Of a stretch of DNA of 64,000 bases, positions 11,151 through 23,069 are shown in pieces. The stretch lies in assembly GCA_949987705.1 (NCBI GenBank), contig OX465282.1, forward strand, positions 84,990,070 to 85,054,069, in the 5' to 3' direction. The notes under the pieces are model-generated. The model made no database searches. It was not told the origin of the DNA and saw nothing but the letters and a program-made list of their open reading frames with translations. A program made the translations under genes and the position numbers. This DNA is from Thereva unica. Lineage: Eukaryota > Arthropoda > Insecta > Diptera > Therevidae. Positions within the stretch are counted from its first letter, which is position 1. Each line of letters opens with the position of its first letter.

Positions 11151-11520
11151 CTTATACACCGGCACCCAGTTAGGAGACAGAGTGTTTGGCTTGCTTTGCT
11201 TATTGTTGACAATTTGACAAATTTAATTTAATTAAATATTGACAATTTTAATCAAATTTTTAAAATTATTACGGGACATAACGGGACAATGAGTCATCAT
11301 TTTTCGTGCATACAGCCGGCGTTCATCGTTTTAATAGACGTTGTAACGTCAAAATTATCGGCACTGGTCTAATTTTTTCAATTTGTTATAAAGCCGCAGC
11401 AGCACGAGTAAAGTACAATAATTTATACCTTTGGACGCATTTCCAAATTGTCAGGCCAACTGTCAGGTCTACTCTCCCAGGTAAACGGAGTTCAGACTAG
11501 TTATTTGGATTCTCTACAGA
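11151..11520. other. No gene recognised
   Basis: Unique-looking AT-rich spacer between the Helentron remnant and the long-TIR element. The 64-codon plus frame at 11306-11500 has no recognisable domain. Confidence 0.35.
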
Positions 11521-11522
11521 TA

Positions 11523-12760
11523 GTCCATTCAAAACGCGCATTATGGTGTTCCAAAATAATACCGTTAAGAAAATCGAACCCTAAACGTTTTTGGGGTCGC
11601 TGATCACGAAAATCGAGGTCCCGCGGTCCTAAAATTAGGGCGTCACCCCTAAAAATGCAAAAAAACACCCCTTTTTAGGGGGTTTTCGCGATTATTTCAG
11701 TAATAATGAAAACTAATGCGATGAAATGCACTTTTTTTAATATTTATTTGCGAATTTATTTTAATATTGATTTATACTCAATTAAGGCGAACTTTATGGT
11801 AAGGGGTAGTCCTAAAGGGTTGAAAGTACCCCTAAATTGGCGAAAAATGGCAAAAATTGTAAAAAAAAAATTTTTCAAGTTTATGCTACAAATTCGATTG
11901 TGGGCGTACTGTCAAATAAATTATTTTCAACCCTTAAGGGGTTAAAACTACCCCTACTATAATAAAAACAACTTTATATAAAAAAATTGCCAAATTTTTT
12001 TTTGCTTTTTGTTTGAAATTTGGTTCAAAAGGTATTATCAGCAAAAAAATTAATTTTTTCAACTCTTAAGGGGGTAAAACTACCCCCACATTAAAATTGT
12101 AATTGGAACAAATTGAAATTTATTGTTTTGCATTAAAATTTTATATTTGATGAAATATTATTAAAACATTTGGAAATTTTTTAACCCTCTTAAAGGAGTT
12201 AAACCTTAGGGGTAAATTGAAAAAAAAAAAAAAAAAAATTCTTTTCGTAGATTGCAATTTAAATTTTTTTAATGAATTGTTTGAATAAAAATTCTTTTTA
12301 TTAGAAAATTTAAATTGATAAATTTTTGCAATTTTTTTTTTAGATAAAGTTGTTTTTATTATAGTAGGGGTAGTTTTAACCCCTTAAGGCTTGAAAATAA
12401 CACAATCGAATTTGAAGCATAAACTTGAACAAAAAAATGTTTACAATTTTTGCCATTTTTGGCCGATTTAGGGGTACTTTCAACCCTTTAGGAGTACCTC
12501 TTACCATTAAGCTCATCTTAATTTAGTATAAATCAACCACCTTCGCAAATAAATATTTAAAAAAGTGCATTTCATCGCATTAGTTTTCATTATTACAGAA
12601 ATAATCGCGAAAGGGGTGTTTTTTGCATTTTTAGGGGTGACGCCCTAATTTTAGGACCGCGGGACCTCGATTTTCGTGATCAGCGACCCTAAAAACCTTT
12701 AGGGTTCGATTTTCTTAACGGTGTTATTTTGGAACACCCCCCCACGGGTTTTGAATGGAC
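11523..12760. mobile_element. Long-TIR non-autonomous transposon (GTCCATTC family)
   Basis: The arms of about 220 bp are inverted copies: GTCCATTCAAAACGCG, the AAAATCGAACCCTAAA phrase, GGTCCCGCGGTCCTAAAATT and ACTAATGCGATGAAATGCA on the left, all complemented on the right. TA lies on both sides (11521-11522 and 12761-12762). Inverted similarity continues more weakly inwards, including repeated GGGGTAGTTTTAACCCCTTAA-like phrases, so most of the 1.24 kb could fold back on itself. No ORF. A half-copy is at 4824. Confidence 0.7.
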
Positions 12761-12959
12761 TAAGAGCGCAATTCCGCTCGAACAGGATACTAGGCTAAAA
12801 AAAGGCGCACTAAACTAATTTATCTACCTCATTGCCCTTATAGGTTGGTACCGATAGCTTTTTGGAAAAAAAATTAATAGCAGCAATGAAATGTTGTTAA
12901 GGTTATTGTAATTGTAATTTATTTATTTAAGGCTTAAGTACACAAGATTTAAGTCTTAT

Positions 12960-13812
12960 TTCTTCTTCTTCTTTAAACTCCTTTAATCCCTCATGGGACA
13001 TAGGGCGGAAACAGTTGCCCTCCAGCGGACTCTGTTTTGCGCGACAGCTCTCAGCTCCGACCAGGATCTCCCAGTTGTTGCGGCTTCTTCTAGTAGGGTT
13101 CTCCTCCACGTTGTTCTAGGTCTTCCTACTCGACGGGAACCTTGCGGATTCCAGTCAAGGGCCTGTTTGGTTAGGTTTTCGTTTTCGCGTCGCAAGGTGT
13201 GGCCAACCCAATTCCATTTCCTTCGCCTGATTTGGTCGTCTATCCTTTCTTGGCCGGCACGGCGCCAAAGTTCTTCGTTTGAAATTCTATCTTGCCAGCG
13301 GATTTTTAGGATACGACGAAGGCATCTGTTGATGAAGACTTGTAGGCGCCCTGTGATGAATTGGGTGACTTTCCATGTTTCGCAACCGTACAAAAGAACT
13401 GCCTTAACGTTGGAGTTGAACAGCCGCAATTTGGTGTTAGTTGAGATCTCCGTTGATCTCCATATGCGGAACAGGCATGCATATGCGCCTCGTGCTTTGT
13501 TTATTCTGGAACTTACGTCTTCTTCTGCCCCACCATTTTCGGTAATAACACTACCGAGGTAGCAGAATTTATTTACCAGTTCCACGTCACGGTTATTCAG
13601 CGCTGTCCGTTCAATGGTGTTTGCATTTATCCGCATTTCTTTAGTTTTAGTCGGATTTAGCCTTAAGCCTGCTGGACTACTTTCTGTTGCCAAATTGTTC
13701 AACATGTTTTTGAGGTCCTGGTGTCTGTGGGCCAGCAAACAGATATCATCGGCGTAGTCGAGGTCCTTAAGGCGGTCTACCAAACCCCATTGTATGCCGC
13801 CTGTCTTATTTA
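12960..13812 (-). pseudogene. 5'-truncated non-LTR reverse transcriptase
   Basis: Beginning near 13812 inside the palm, the frame reads WGLVDRLKDLDYADDICLL, with the catalytic YADD box. It continues RLNPTKTKEMRIN, KFCYLGSVI, KAVLLYGCETWKV and the terminal KWNWVGHTLRRENENLTKQA and GRPRTTWRR blocks, ending LCPMRD near 12983. About 275 codons are open, so the tail is well preserved, but the endonuclease and the front of the RT are absent. Such 5' truncation is normal for target-primed reverse transcription. A TTCTTCTTCTT run follows the 3' end, as in RTE-like elements here; clade uncertain. Confidence 0.85.
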
Positions 13813-14096
13813 GTACTGTAAAAATTTAAAACACAGTTTAAAAAGGAAAAAGGTTATAACTGAAAGAAAACCACTAAATAAGGAGAAAAGGTAAAATGAG
13901 GATGCTCTTTAGGGGTTGAAAACGAATTTTTGCGATTTGCGATGAAACATCACCCCCTAGTGGACAATGTTTAATACAAAAGCTATCTACATGTATTAAT
14001 AAAAGAAAGTGTCTGTCGGTCTGGCAGTCTGTATGACTGCTTGTGCGTATCGTCAAGCATTGGAGCCAAACTGAAAATAGATAGAAACCTGATTTG

Positions 14097-14930
14097 TTGT
14101 TTGTAGATGCATGGATACCCCAAACAGGCGAATAAAAGTTTTCGTATTTCGAAATGTTAATCAGTTTTTTTAATTAAATAATTAGTACGACTAATCACAA
14201 TATTTTCGTTCTACGCCTATTCCAACTTGATTGTAAATGAACCCCAAATTTTGCCCATATGCCCATAGCTCGCATGACATTGCAATAGGACATTTTTGTA
14301 ACAAAAACAAAACGGCCAAATTTTGCATTTGTGTTTCTCGATCCACGACATGGGTATCAAATGAATAGGTATTACGAGTGGAATACAATTAGTTGTGTGA
14401 CATCATACCAAATTCAAAATGGCGGCCACAAAAGATGGTGAAAACATAATAGAATTAAATGTAGAAAAAATAACCTATGAACTTGACATTTTGAACATAT
14501 GCATAGTTCGCGTAACTTTACAATTGTGTTCCCCGACCCCCGTCATAGGTATTAAATGAAAGGGTATGATAAATAGAATACAATTAGCTGTATGGCGTTA
14601 TTCCAAATTCAAAATGGCGGCCAACACAAGATGGCGGATTACCGTTTTCTTTAGAAGCCACTCGGTATGGATATCAAATGAAAGAGTATAACCAGTGGAA
14701 TACTATTAGCTGTGTGGCCCATTGCAAATTCAAATGGCAGCAAATACGAAATATTCAAAATGTCGGCAAACACAAAATGTCGGCCAACACAAAAAAGGGG
14801 ATTGCCTTTTTCTTTACAAGCCACTCGGTATGGGTATCAAATGAAAGTGTATGATGAATACAGTACAGTAAGATGTATAACGCCATTTTAAATCAAATAT
14901 GGCGGTCACCGCAAAATGGCGGAAGACATA
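14097..14930 (+). repeat. Degenerate repeats with ATGGCGGCC and ATCAAATGAAAG phrases
   Basis: Several imperfect copies of a module contain GGTATCAAATGAAAG, a TAGAATACAATTAGCTGT-like phrase, ATTCAAAATGGCGGCC and GGATTACC-TTTTCTTTA. The opening part (GTAGATGCATGGATACCC, then TTCGAAAT and AATTAGTACGA) is shared with 24160-24260. The same modules make up the repeats at 19.3, 23.1, 24-27 and 47-48 kb. Non-coding. Confidence 0.65.
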
Positions 14931-15782
14931 TGACAGAGTAAAAATTAAAAATTAAATATGATTTAAAAAGAACTAAAAAATACGAAACTAAGAAGTCAAA
15001 AAATAATTTTGAATGTACAGTTTTTATTGCTCCAGCCAGTATATGCGAACAAACTACCTTTCGAAATGTAAAAAAAGCATGGAGCACTGACGAAATGCTG
15101 ACGAAGTTTCCAGTGTTAATAAAATAAGATAGGGAAAGTGTAAGTATTTATTAGATTTTTTATGGGCACCAAATTGTGCATTTTTGGGTCGCATGGTGGG
15201 TGCCAAATTTGCAAAATCTATTACATTTTTGGCGCTTCGTTTGTCCATAATACAGTCACAGCCGTTACAAGTGCTTAAATCGTTGGTTTGTCTAAAGGTT
15301 CTTTTTAATTTGAAAGGATTGAAAAACACCATTTGCATATCATTTCTTTTAAAAATATTTTTTAATTTGTTAGTGATATTTGGGTCAAAAATAATTAAAA
15401 CTTCATTCATTTTTAATGTTTTCGATGTTCGTCTCAAGCCGATATGTATTGATTTTAGGGACCCCAAAGTGTGATTTTTTGAGCTGAGCGCCAAATATTG
15501 TATGTACACGAAAGCTAGTCTTAAATAAATAAAAATAACCAAATCTGTCAAAATGTCTCCGTCAAAATTTTAGTTTTTGCTCGAAATTTTTGTTCACGTT
15601 TATTTATGCGCCCCTGTCTCTTGGCGCCTAGAGCGACCGCTCCACTCGCTCTACCCTAGGGCCGGCACTGATCCGAGAGGTGCGTGCTTAGCAAAAATTT
15701 CTCTAGCCTCTTAGCAGTAGGAAAGGCCTTCGGAGAATTGCTGGCTCCCTTTGTGAAGGATTAGATTTCCGGAAGGTCTAAA
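14931..15782. other. Dispersed repeat and spacer
   Basis: No gene recognised. The stretch near 15155-15215 (TTATGGGCACCAAATTGTG and GGTGCCAAATTT) has a diverged relative near 30265-30325. Short frames of both strands over 15054-15551 overlap each other and show no domain. GC rises around 15600-15780 just before a retrotransposon remnant. Confidence 0.4.
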
Positions 15783-16103
15783 ATGACAAGTTCGGCGAGC
15801 AATATCGGAACATATGTAGAAGTTGTGAAGAAAATTAAGCTGGGTAGGTTTTGGCAGGTAGGGCATCTACCACGTATGAGTGAAGATGAACCTGCAGGGA
15901 AAGTTTTCTGCGGTAAGATCTACAAGGTTCGACAGCAAGGGAGGCCCAACTTCTGCTTAAAGGATAATGGTAAACCAGTACGCCCAGAGCTTAGGGATGT
16001 CAAACTGGATGACATCGGCTCAGAATCGGGACCAGTGGAAAGTTGCGAGAGGCCAGCACCGGACCGCGGTTTTGAGTCGCTAAAGAAGAAGAATTTCACG
16101 TAA
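15783..16103 (+). pseudogene. Non-LTR RT C-terminal tail remnant
   Basis: A 106-codon frame with LGRFWQVGHLPRMSEDEPA, then GKVFCGKIYKVRQQGRPNFC, KLDDIG and the end SLKKKNFT. It retains the pattern of the extreme C-terminus of RTE-like RT proteins (L-W-GH--RM-----P, GRP, W---A-DR). The second half is strongly diverged. No palm motifs are upstream. The GAAGAAGAA run at its end is like the 3' tails of other RTE-like copies here. Confidence 0.6.
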
Positions 16104-16105
16104 AA

Positions 16106-19100
16106 TTTATCGTTACTAAAATCCCAAGGAAATCGAGACATAAAAGTCCATTCGACTAAGAAATTCGCTGAACCGCCCTCCACTTTCATTTTATTGAAGG
16201 CACCTAAAAGCCCCCAAAACTATAATTCCCCAGCAAATCTTAATCTAGCAAACAGCGACGGTTTCCCAACTGGAAAGATCGCAAAACGAAATTCTATTCA
16301 GTAGCCTAATGGGCCAACTTTAAGGCAGGCTTTCAATAGAGCCAATCAACCACAATGACACTATTAAGACCTTTAATCTTTTTAAAACCTCATTTTAAGC
16401 TCGACTTTTACGATTTTATTAGTAATTTATAATTTGCTTCGGTTAAAGTGTGTTTTTTTCTCGTCTTTCCATGCTTTTTTGAGAACGCTTCGAAATATCA
16501 ATTAATGACATGCCATTAAAGTTTCGTTTGAGGTTTACCGCCAGACTCTACTAATCTCAACTGGTGGCCAGAAACCCAGAAGATTGGAAACGGTGAGACG
16601 TGGACGCGATAAGTTTTCTTCAGCGTTTCTACGATTTCCCTTTGTGTATGTGAGAATCAAAAGGTGAATTTGAGGCCAGTTCTAGGCTTAATTGCGAAGT
16701 TTTTTTTATTATTTTTTTTATGAAGGATCAAATTTGGCTACCGACTTTCTCGGCTCGGCAATAAACAAATGATGGACCACAAAGGCAGAGGAAGGTCTTC
16801 GTGATGACCAGTGGCCATTAGCGGGCCTTAATAGGGATTACCGATACGGTGAGGATATTGCGGCCAGTGTGGCGGAACAGGAGGATGAGAGACGGGAAAC
16901 ACAAGTAACTCAATAAGTTTTCTTGTACAGCTGTTACACCGGGCACAAGCAGCGGCTTCTTTCATCCTGCCACTCTATTGTTTCCGTATCAAAAGGCCAC
17001 TATTATGTAAACAATCGGCGTCTTTGAACTCGGCCGCACTACAAAGGTACCGACCAGCCAGCCAGACATACACAAAACGCTGAATACTTCGCCTTTATCT
17101 CACTCTGGGCTCTTCTCTTTATAGCGTATCTTTTGGGACCTATTGAGCGTACGCTGTACGTACGCTGCTGAAGCCGGCTTAGGACCGTACCAATCATTTC
17201 GAATCATTCCCATCCTATTTTCGCGACTTGTTACACCTGAGCACCTGAGCTGGATGGGTTTTGATGGACGCTCTGCTCCTCAACATTTTTTTTTGGGCAC
17301 TTCTTATTCACTATAATTTTTATCAATTTTTGTTATCGCTCGTTTCTGGCACAGGTGCAGGTGTAAGGGTGGATTTTGTAAAGATCTTTTTCAGGGATTC
17401 TTTCACATAAGAGGAATTTTTGGAGAAGGTTTTGTTTGAATAAAATTTTAGGGAAATGTTATTCAGAGTTTTGTTAATGTAGGAAATGTTTGGTTTGAAT
17501 GTAGTATGACAAAACATTTAGGTGTAGGTTAGTTTATATTTGTGTATTTTTTTAACCTGGAGAGTTTCACGAAAGGGACGACAACTAGTGTTATCATAGA
17601 CTTTCAGGCATTTGTGGGGAATAACGTGTTGTAACTATCCTCACCCATAAAACAACTATATTATGGATTAGATTATACTGGTTGTAGTCAACAAGAGCCG
17701 GCAATATCCAAATTTTACTCAAAATCTGAAGGTGATGTTATCTGAAATAGTATTCAGGGTACAGTTAAAAATTATAGTAAAAATATTAATCCTCTTATAT
17801 GTAACTCACAAGAAGAAAAACAATGTAAATCGCAAAACCACAGATTATTGGGATTTTCTTATGCTTCAAACCTATTAGCCCAGTTATCAGAGCCAAATTT
17901 AGACTGAAAGCCAGCACAAAATGTAATATCGCTGAAAATTCGATCATAGCTACTTTTTTGGGTGTAGAACACGATAAAAATTCGTTGCTGATCTAAAAAG
18001 AATGCTAACTTCATAATTTCGAAAACAATTTCGAAAATTTGGTGATACATCTCGAGAAATAAAAAAAATCGAAAAACTTATTGCACCACGTGAAAGAGCG
18101 GAAAATTTCACTAAAAGTTATGTAATAACATATTTAAAAAAATTCTTTTATTATTATAAAAAAACACACACACAATTTACAGCCCGGCTGTTTTTGGAAA
18201 TAATAAAAATGGCGTTGAATTAATGTTGTAAGAGAAAATGATTATTTTAAAACGTAAGTTTTATGAAACAGAGACAAGGCATACCATTTTAATTATTTTT
18301 ACATAAAAAGTAAAAGTATAATGATGATAAATGTGCAAGGATTTTTTTTGAGGACTCGATTAATATATAACATAATTAATTAGATTAATACATATATAAT
18401 ATTATGTATGTATCTTCAATTTTAACAACATCAGTAAAAAATGTAGAAATTCTAACTTCCGGTCAAGTTGTCTATGAGAAAAAAAAGAAAAATTAAAAAC
18501 TAATTAGTCCAGTGCAATTAGTCGAAAAAGGGGAATAAAATTGCATTTTACGATGTACCAAAAATTTTTTTTGGATTTGTTCGAGTACATCTGACAATGA
18601 TAAAACCAAGTTTGTAGGGTCGCAGTGTGTTGGAAAAAACAGCCATCTTGAAAAAGAGGATTTAATATATAATTCGTTTGTATGCAATGATAGCTGAAAA
18701 TGATCAATAGCAAGGTTTTGGAGAATAAAATTATCTACAAAATGAGCCCTCAACGAGGTCTGCAAGTTGATTTGGCGCAAAGTTATGGCCGCTCAAAATT
18801 CAACCTTGATCATGTGATTGGGGTTGAATGTAATTTTTTGCGATTAATTCATAAGATACTAATTTGTGTGGGTTAATGCCCACTAAAAAACTGCTAGGAA
18901 TTACCTTTAGAATAAGTCCTTGGTGGTTGTTTCCGCTTGTATAGTTTGCGATCAATCTAACGCCAAAGCTCGCACTCAGGCACGTGCTGAAATAACTGAT
19001 AACGCCTTTTTTTAATATCTCGTTAACGGTTGCTCATTTGAAAATGTATTAAATAGTAGAAATACGGGCATTAAAATATTTTTCAAATGAGCTACTGACC

Positions 19101-19284
19101 GAAACTCCATGTCGTTTTAAGTCCGTTGCACAGCGGAGCAACAAAAGGTCATCCGCGAAGGTTACGACAATTCTCATCGAATAACTTGCTTCCAGCCAGT
19201 TTCGCAGGTCGGATGAATTGGAATTTTATGTAACGCTCGGAATTTGCTATATTTTTAGTTATTTAACAACTTTGCAAAACAGTA
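16106..19284. other. 3.2 kb without recognised genes
   Basis: I see no long frame, no paired terminal repeats and no transposon protein similarity. The first kilobase (about 16.2-17.3 kb) has more GC and fewer repeats than its surroundings and is the most unique-looking stretch of the window. Beyond 17.5 kb it is AT-rich with only short, domain-free frames. A short ACACACACAC tract is near 18170. A host intron or intergenic segment would fit, but nothing proves it. Confidence 0.35.
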
Positions 19285-19550
19285 GCTGAGAATCATTATT
19301 AAATTCTTTTATTTAACTTACACTGTTTGTCGTCAAATCTTGGAAGTTAAATTTGACCCACTTCCCGGTTTCGGATAGAGCTGAAATTTTGCATACACGT
19401 TTAGTTTGGATGACAATGCAATCTGGCCATTTTGTAAAAATATCAAGATGGCGGTTCCAAAATGGCGCCCGATTTTTGAAATTGTGCTCCGCGGCCCTCT
19501 GACATGGGTATCAAATGAAAGGATATGACAGGTAGAACACAATAAGCTAT

Positions 19551-22500
19551 GTTTTTTTTTTTTTTTTTTTTTTATGTGACAGTGCTAAGCTCAGGAGTCA
19601 CCCTTTGTACTACCAGTCCGTCATGTCATTTGTCACGTCATGGTGCAATGTCTAGCAGTAAGCTTAGTACGGGGAGGGGAGGGGGGTATAGGTTAAGGGT
19701 TAAAAGGAACGGGGGGGTATTGAAGAAGGTGGTGATGAACCCTGCGTTTGAACTCTTGGATGTTGTAGGAGCTCGGAAATACTGACTGCGAGAGACTATT
19801 CCACAGTCGAGTTGTTCTATTAACAAACGAATTCATATCTTGTTGAGTGCGTGAAAGGGGGAGTTGCAGGTGAAGGGAATGAGACGAGTGGGCTAATCTG
19901 GTGTTGCGGTTATAAGATTGCCGTGGAGGCAGGAGAGCGTTTAACTCGGAGGAACAGTCATTATGATAGTAGCGATAAAATTTAGTCAATGCTGCTACAT
20001 TCCTACGGTGGCTGAGGGGGTCGATGGTGGAGCCAGCGGTGTCGTCATCAATTAATTTAAGGGCCTTTTTTTGGACATTATCTAACCATGCCAAGGTAGT
20101 TATTGGAGCGCCGCCCCAAACGAGGGAGTTATATTCGAGAAGAGGCCGTATGTAGGATTTATAAATAACAGCGCGGGCCGATGGCTGGAGGAGGAACTTG
20201 CACCTCTTAAGAAATCCCAAGCACTGGGATGCTTGTTTGGCGATTTGGAATATGTGATCATTCCAACGAAGGTCTTTGGCTAATGTCACGCCTAAGATGT
20301 GTAGGGATGGGTCGGCCTTTAGTTCAACGTCATCCACTGTCAAGGATGGTGAGGTGTTGAACTTCTTTTTTGAGATAAGACAGTACTTGGTTTTAGAGGG
20401 GTTGAATTTGACACGATTCTTCTCTCCGCAATCTAGAATTAGTTTGATGTCTTTTTTAATAGAGTTGAACATTAGTTCACGATCATCAAGACAGGATCTG
20501 GCATGTGTCCGTCTTGTATCGAAGCTGTACGAGTAACGTAGAGTACCGTCGTCAGCGAAGCTGAGAAGTGGGTTGGAGGGGATTGAAAGTAGGTCATTTA
20601 TAAAGATGAGAAAAAGGGCCGGTGATAAAATTGACCCCTGAGGGACCCCCGCAGAGATGGGGTGAGATTCAGATTTGACGCCATCCAATAATACCTTAAT
20701 TGAACGGCCGGAAAGGAAACTCTCAACCCACTTATACAGAAGTGAGTCAATTCCAATAGCTTGGAGTTTAGCTAACAAGGCTGAGTGCCATACTCTATCA
20801 AAAGCCTTGGAGATATCCAAAGCAACCAAACTAGATTCGCCAGATCCATGCAAACTTCGGCTGAGGTGTTCTGTAAGGCAAATTAAAAGATCACCAGTGG
20901 ATCTTTTTTGACGGAAGCCGTATTGTTTGTCGCTGATAAGTTGGTTGGATTCTAGATATCCCATAAGCTTTTTGTTAATTATCGTCTCCATGGTTTTGGA
21001 GAGAATAGAAGTAATTGCTATTGGGCGGTAGTTGGAGGGATCGCTGGAGTCACCTTTTTTTGGTATTGGCTGAACATGGGCAAGTTTCCAAGAGTCTGGG
21101 TAAACTCCGGAAGAGTATGATAGGGCAAAAAGTTTGCGCAGAGGTCTAGCCAAAGGTGAGGCGCATTGTTTTAAGACGATAGGGGGTATATTATCGGGTC
21201 CAGTCGATTTGTTTACATCGAGCTCCTTGAGGCACCTGTACACCTCGCGAGTCCTGAAGAAAACCCTGTCCATTAGATGAGCGCTGAGCTCAAGAACCGG
21301 GGGTAGCATATCAGTTTGGGGTAAAGAAGAATTGGAAGCAAACAGAGATGCTAATAAATCGGCCTTGGATTTGCTGTCTGTTATCACCTTCTCATTGTGG
21401 ATAAGTGAAGGAGTTGTGGATGAAGTGAAATTCTTCTTAATGGAGCTTACCAAGGACCAGAAGTTCTTGCTACCAGAGGTTGCATTAAGGAGTTTACTTC
21501 TCAACTTGCTGTCAAATGAATTTTTGACATTCCTGATGGTGACTTTACAGGAATTTCTTAGTTTTATATACTCTGCACGGAGCGATTCACTCGGGGAGCT
21601 CTTGTAAGCTCGAAAGGCGGCTTCTTTATTTCTGATTGCATTCATACACTCCTGATTAAACCATCTGTTGGGCCTAGCCTTCACAGATTTAGTAGTATGA
21701 GGAATGAACAAATGCATTCCTGCCTGTATGATCCTAGAAATACGGATAGCGGCAGAGTTGGCGTTTCTATTCCGGAAACACAGGTTCCAGTCTGTAGACT
21801 GGAAGAAATTAATAAGCCCCAGCCAATTGGCCTTCCCATAATGCCATACAGTTCTTCGAACTGGTTTGGGAGGGGTGGGAAATTCGAATGGGAAGTTAGC
21901 ACTGATTAGGCAGTGGTCTGAATTGCCGAGAGGTGAATCAACTTCGACGGAGTAACGCGCTGGATGAGAAGTTAGAAAAAGATCAAGGAGATATCCTCCT
22001 TGACCAGCAACATCAGGGACTCTTGTGGGATGATCCACAATTTGTTGCAAGTTATTGATGTCTGCAAAGAGCTCGACGTCCTTGCCAGAAATACTGGTGC
22101 CATTTGAGTAAGTCAGCCATTTAACGTTGTGAACATTGAAATCACCCGCAACGATGATTTCGCACTCAGGATTGGACGACAAAAATCCCGAGATTTGTTC
22201 GGAAATAGTATCAAAAGATAAGGTGGAGGCTTCGTTACTTATGTTAGGGCTTCTGTATAGGAAGCAGAAGAATATGACGTGGCTTTGGAAAATGATTTTA
22301 ATCCAAAGATAATTAAATTCTGAAGTTGTGCTTGAGTGTATTTTGTAATAAGCCACGTCGTCCCTAACATAAATGGCAATACCCCTATGGGGGGAGAGAT
22401 TGTGCACTAAAGTGTACCCCGACACCTGGTAATAACCTAAGTCATTATCGGGTGATATTTGGGTTTCACTTAGTGCGAAGATTGGGGGTTTGTAACTAGA

Positions 22501-23069
22501 TAAGTGGCACTCAACAAAAGAGAAATTCGCTTGAAGTCCACGAATGTTACAAAAGTCAATACCAAAACTTGACTTGTAACGGGACTTCGGTTGCGCGGGT
22601 TCAATCGCCACATTCTTTGGGATATTTTCCGGAATTACACTTGCCGCATCCATCAGAGGCAATAAAATTTGTCCGCGTCAAAGTGTTATGCCTTTTGAAA
22701 CGGGGCAAATTTTATCGACCGACAGATTTTGGGCGCGGCACCTGCAAGTCCGGGGTCTGAGAGAGGGTAGGGAGCAAGGGTACTTACTTTTGCCGTTCGT
22801 CGGTCGTGTCTTTCGTTGATGTCGTCTAGTGAAGTGTGGTGAACCTTCGCGTAGACTGCAGCGCCGGATGAGTTTCTATTGTTTGTTTGTTTTTTATGGG
22901 TTTTTGTTCACTATGAATTTTTTTTTTTTGTATGGAATTTAACTTTTTTTATTCATTTTATTTTATTTTATTTTTTGTTATTTTATTTTAGGGATCACTT
23001 CTATTACTGCGAAATTAAGAGACCGGAACAGCAAACGTCCGAACACCTCGCTGTCCCAGACCAAACTCA
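19551..23069 (-). mobile_element. Non-LTR retrotransposon (Jockey/CR1-like), near complete
   Basis: The minus-strand element ends in a poly(A) tail (T run at 19551-19573) and begins about 23069 with GAGTTTGGTCTGGGACAGCG. The empty site preserved at 47590 reads AAGCTATGTGGCGTC. Here AAGCTATG precedes the tail and ATGTGGCGTC follows the 5' end, giving a 3-4 bp target duplication (ATG or ATGT). About 400 bp of 5' untranslated sequence, AT-rich in the middle, precedes the single ORF. I see no ORF1, so either the family has one ORF or the 5' part is lost. Confidence 0.85.
19693..22662 (-). CDS. Endonuclease/reverse transcriptase of the non-LTR element
   Basis: This intact 989-codon frame encodes the enzyme that nicks the target and reverse transcribes its RNA at the nick. 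The N-terminal 260 residues form an AP-type endonuclease: DFCNIRGLQANFS, ALSETQI with catalytic Glu near residue 66, AGDFNVH near 172 and NSDHCLIS near 246. The RT follows: STGPDNIPPIVLKQ, KQYGFRQKRSTGDL, ALDISKAFDRVWH, AGVPQGSILSPALFLIFIND and LSFADDGTLR, with FADD at residues 702-705. A thumb-like C-terminus follows, without RNase H. The first ATG at 22662 is used because it opens the frame. The motif set suggests the Jockey superfamily; exact clade unsure. No stop or frameshift was seen, so it may be young. Confidence 0.9.
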   Translation of the reverse strand: MPLMDAASVIPENIPKNVAIEPAQPKSRYKSSFGIDFCNIRGLQANFSFVECHLSSYKPPIFALSETQISPDNDLGYYQVSGYTLVHNLSPHRGIAIYVRDDVAYYKIHSSTTSEFNYLWIKIIFQSHVIFFCFLYRSPNISNEASTLSFDTISEQISGFLSSNPECEIIVAGDFNVHNVKWLTYSNGTSISGKDVELFADINNLQQIVDHPTRVPDVAGQGGYLLDLFLTSHPARYSVEVDSPLGNSDHCLISANFPFEFPTPPKPVRRTVWHYGKANWLGLINFFQSTDWNLCFRNRNANSAAIRISRIIQAGMHLFIPHTTKSVKARPNRWFNQECMNAIRNKEAAFRAYKSSPSESLRAEYIKLRNSCKVTIRNVKNSFDSKLRSKLLNATSGSKNFWSLVSSIKKNFTSSTTPSLIHNEKVITDSKSKADLLASLFASNSSLPQTDMLPPVLELSAHLMDRVFFRTREVYRCLKELDVNKSTGPDNIPPIVLKQCASPLARPLRKLFALSYSSGVYPDSWKLAHVQPIPKKGDSSDPSNYRPIAITSILSKTMETIINKKLMGYLESNQLISDKQYGFRQKRSTGDLLICLTEHLSRSLHGSGESSLVALDISKAFDRVWHSALLAKLQAIGIDSLLYKWVESFLSGRSIKVLLDGVKSESHPISAGVPQGSILSPALFLIFINDLLSIPSNPLLSFADDGTLRYSYSFDTRRTHARSCLDDRELMFNSIKKDIKLILDCGEKNRVKFNPSKTKYCLISKKKFNTSPSLTVDDVELKADPSLHILGVTLAKDLRWNDHIFQIAKQASQCLGFLKRCKFLLQPSARAVIYKSYIRPLLEYNSLVWGGAPITTLAWLDNVQKKALKLIDDDTAGSTIDPLSHRRNVAALTKFYRYYHNDCSSELNALLPPRQSYNRNTRLAHSSHSLHLQLPLSRTQQDMNSFVNRTTRLWNSLSQSVFPSSYNIQEFKRRVHHHLLQYPPVPFNP

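Noticed and set aside
12993..13562. 189-codon plus-strand frame
   Set aside because: Antisense shadow of the RT gene on the minus strand, which carries YADD and all thumb motifs.
15054..15551. 165-codon minus frame and its 96-codon plus overlap
   Set aside because: Both cross a dispersed repeat with a relative near 30.3 kb and show no recognisable domain.
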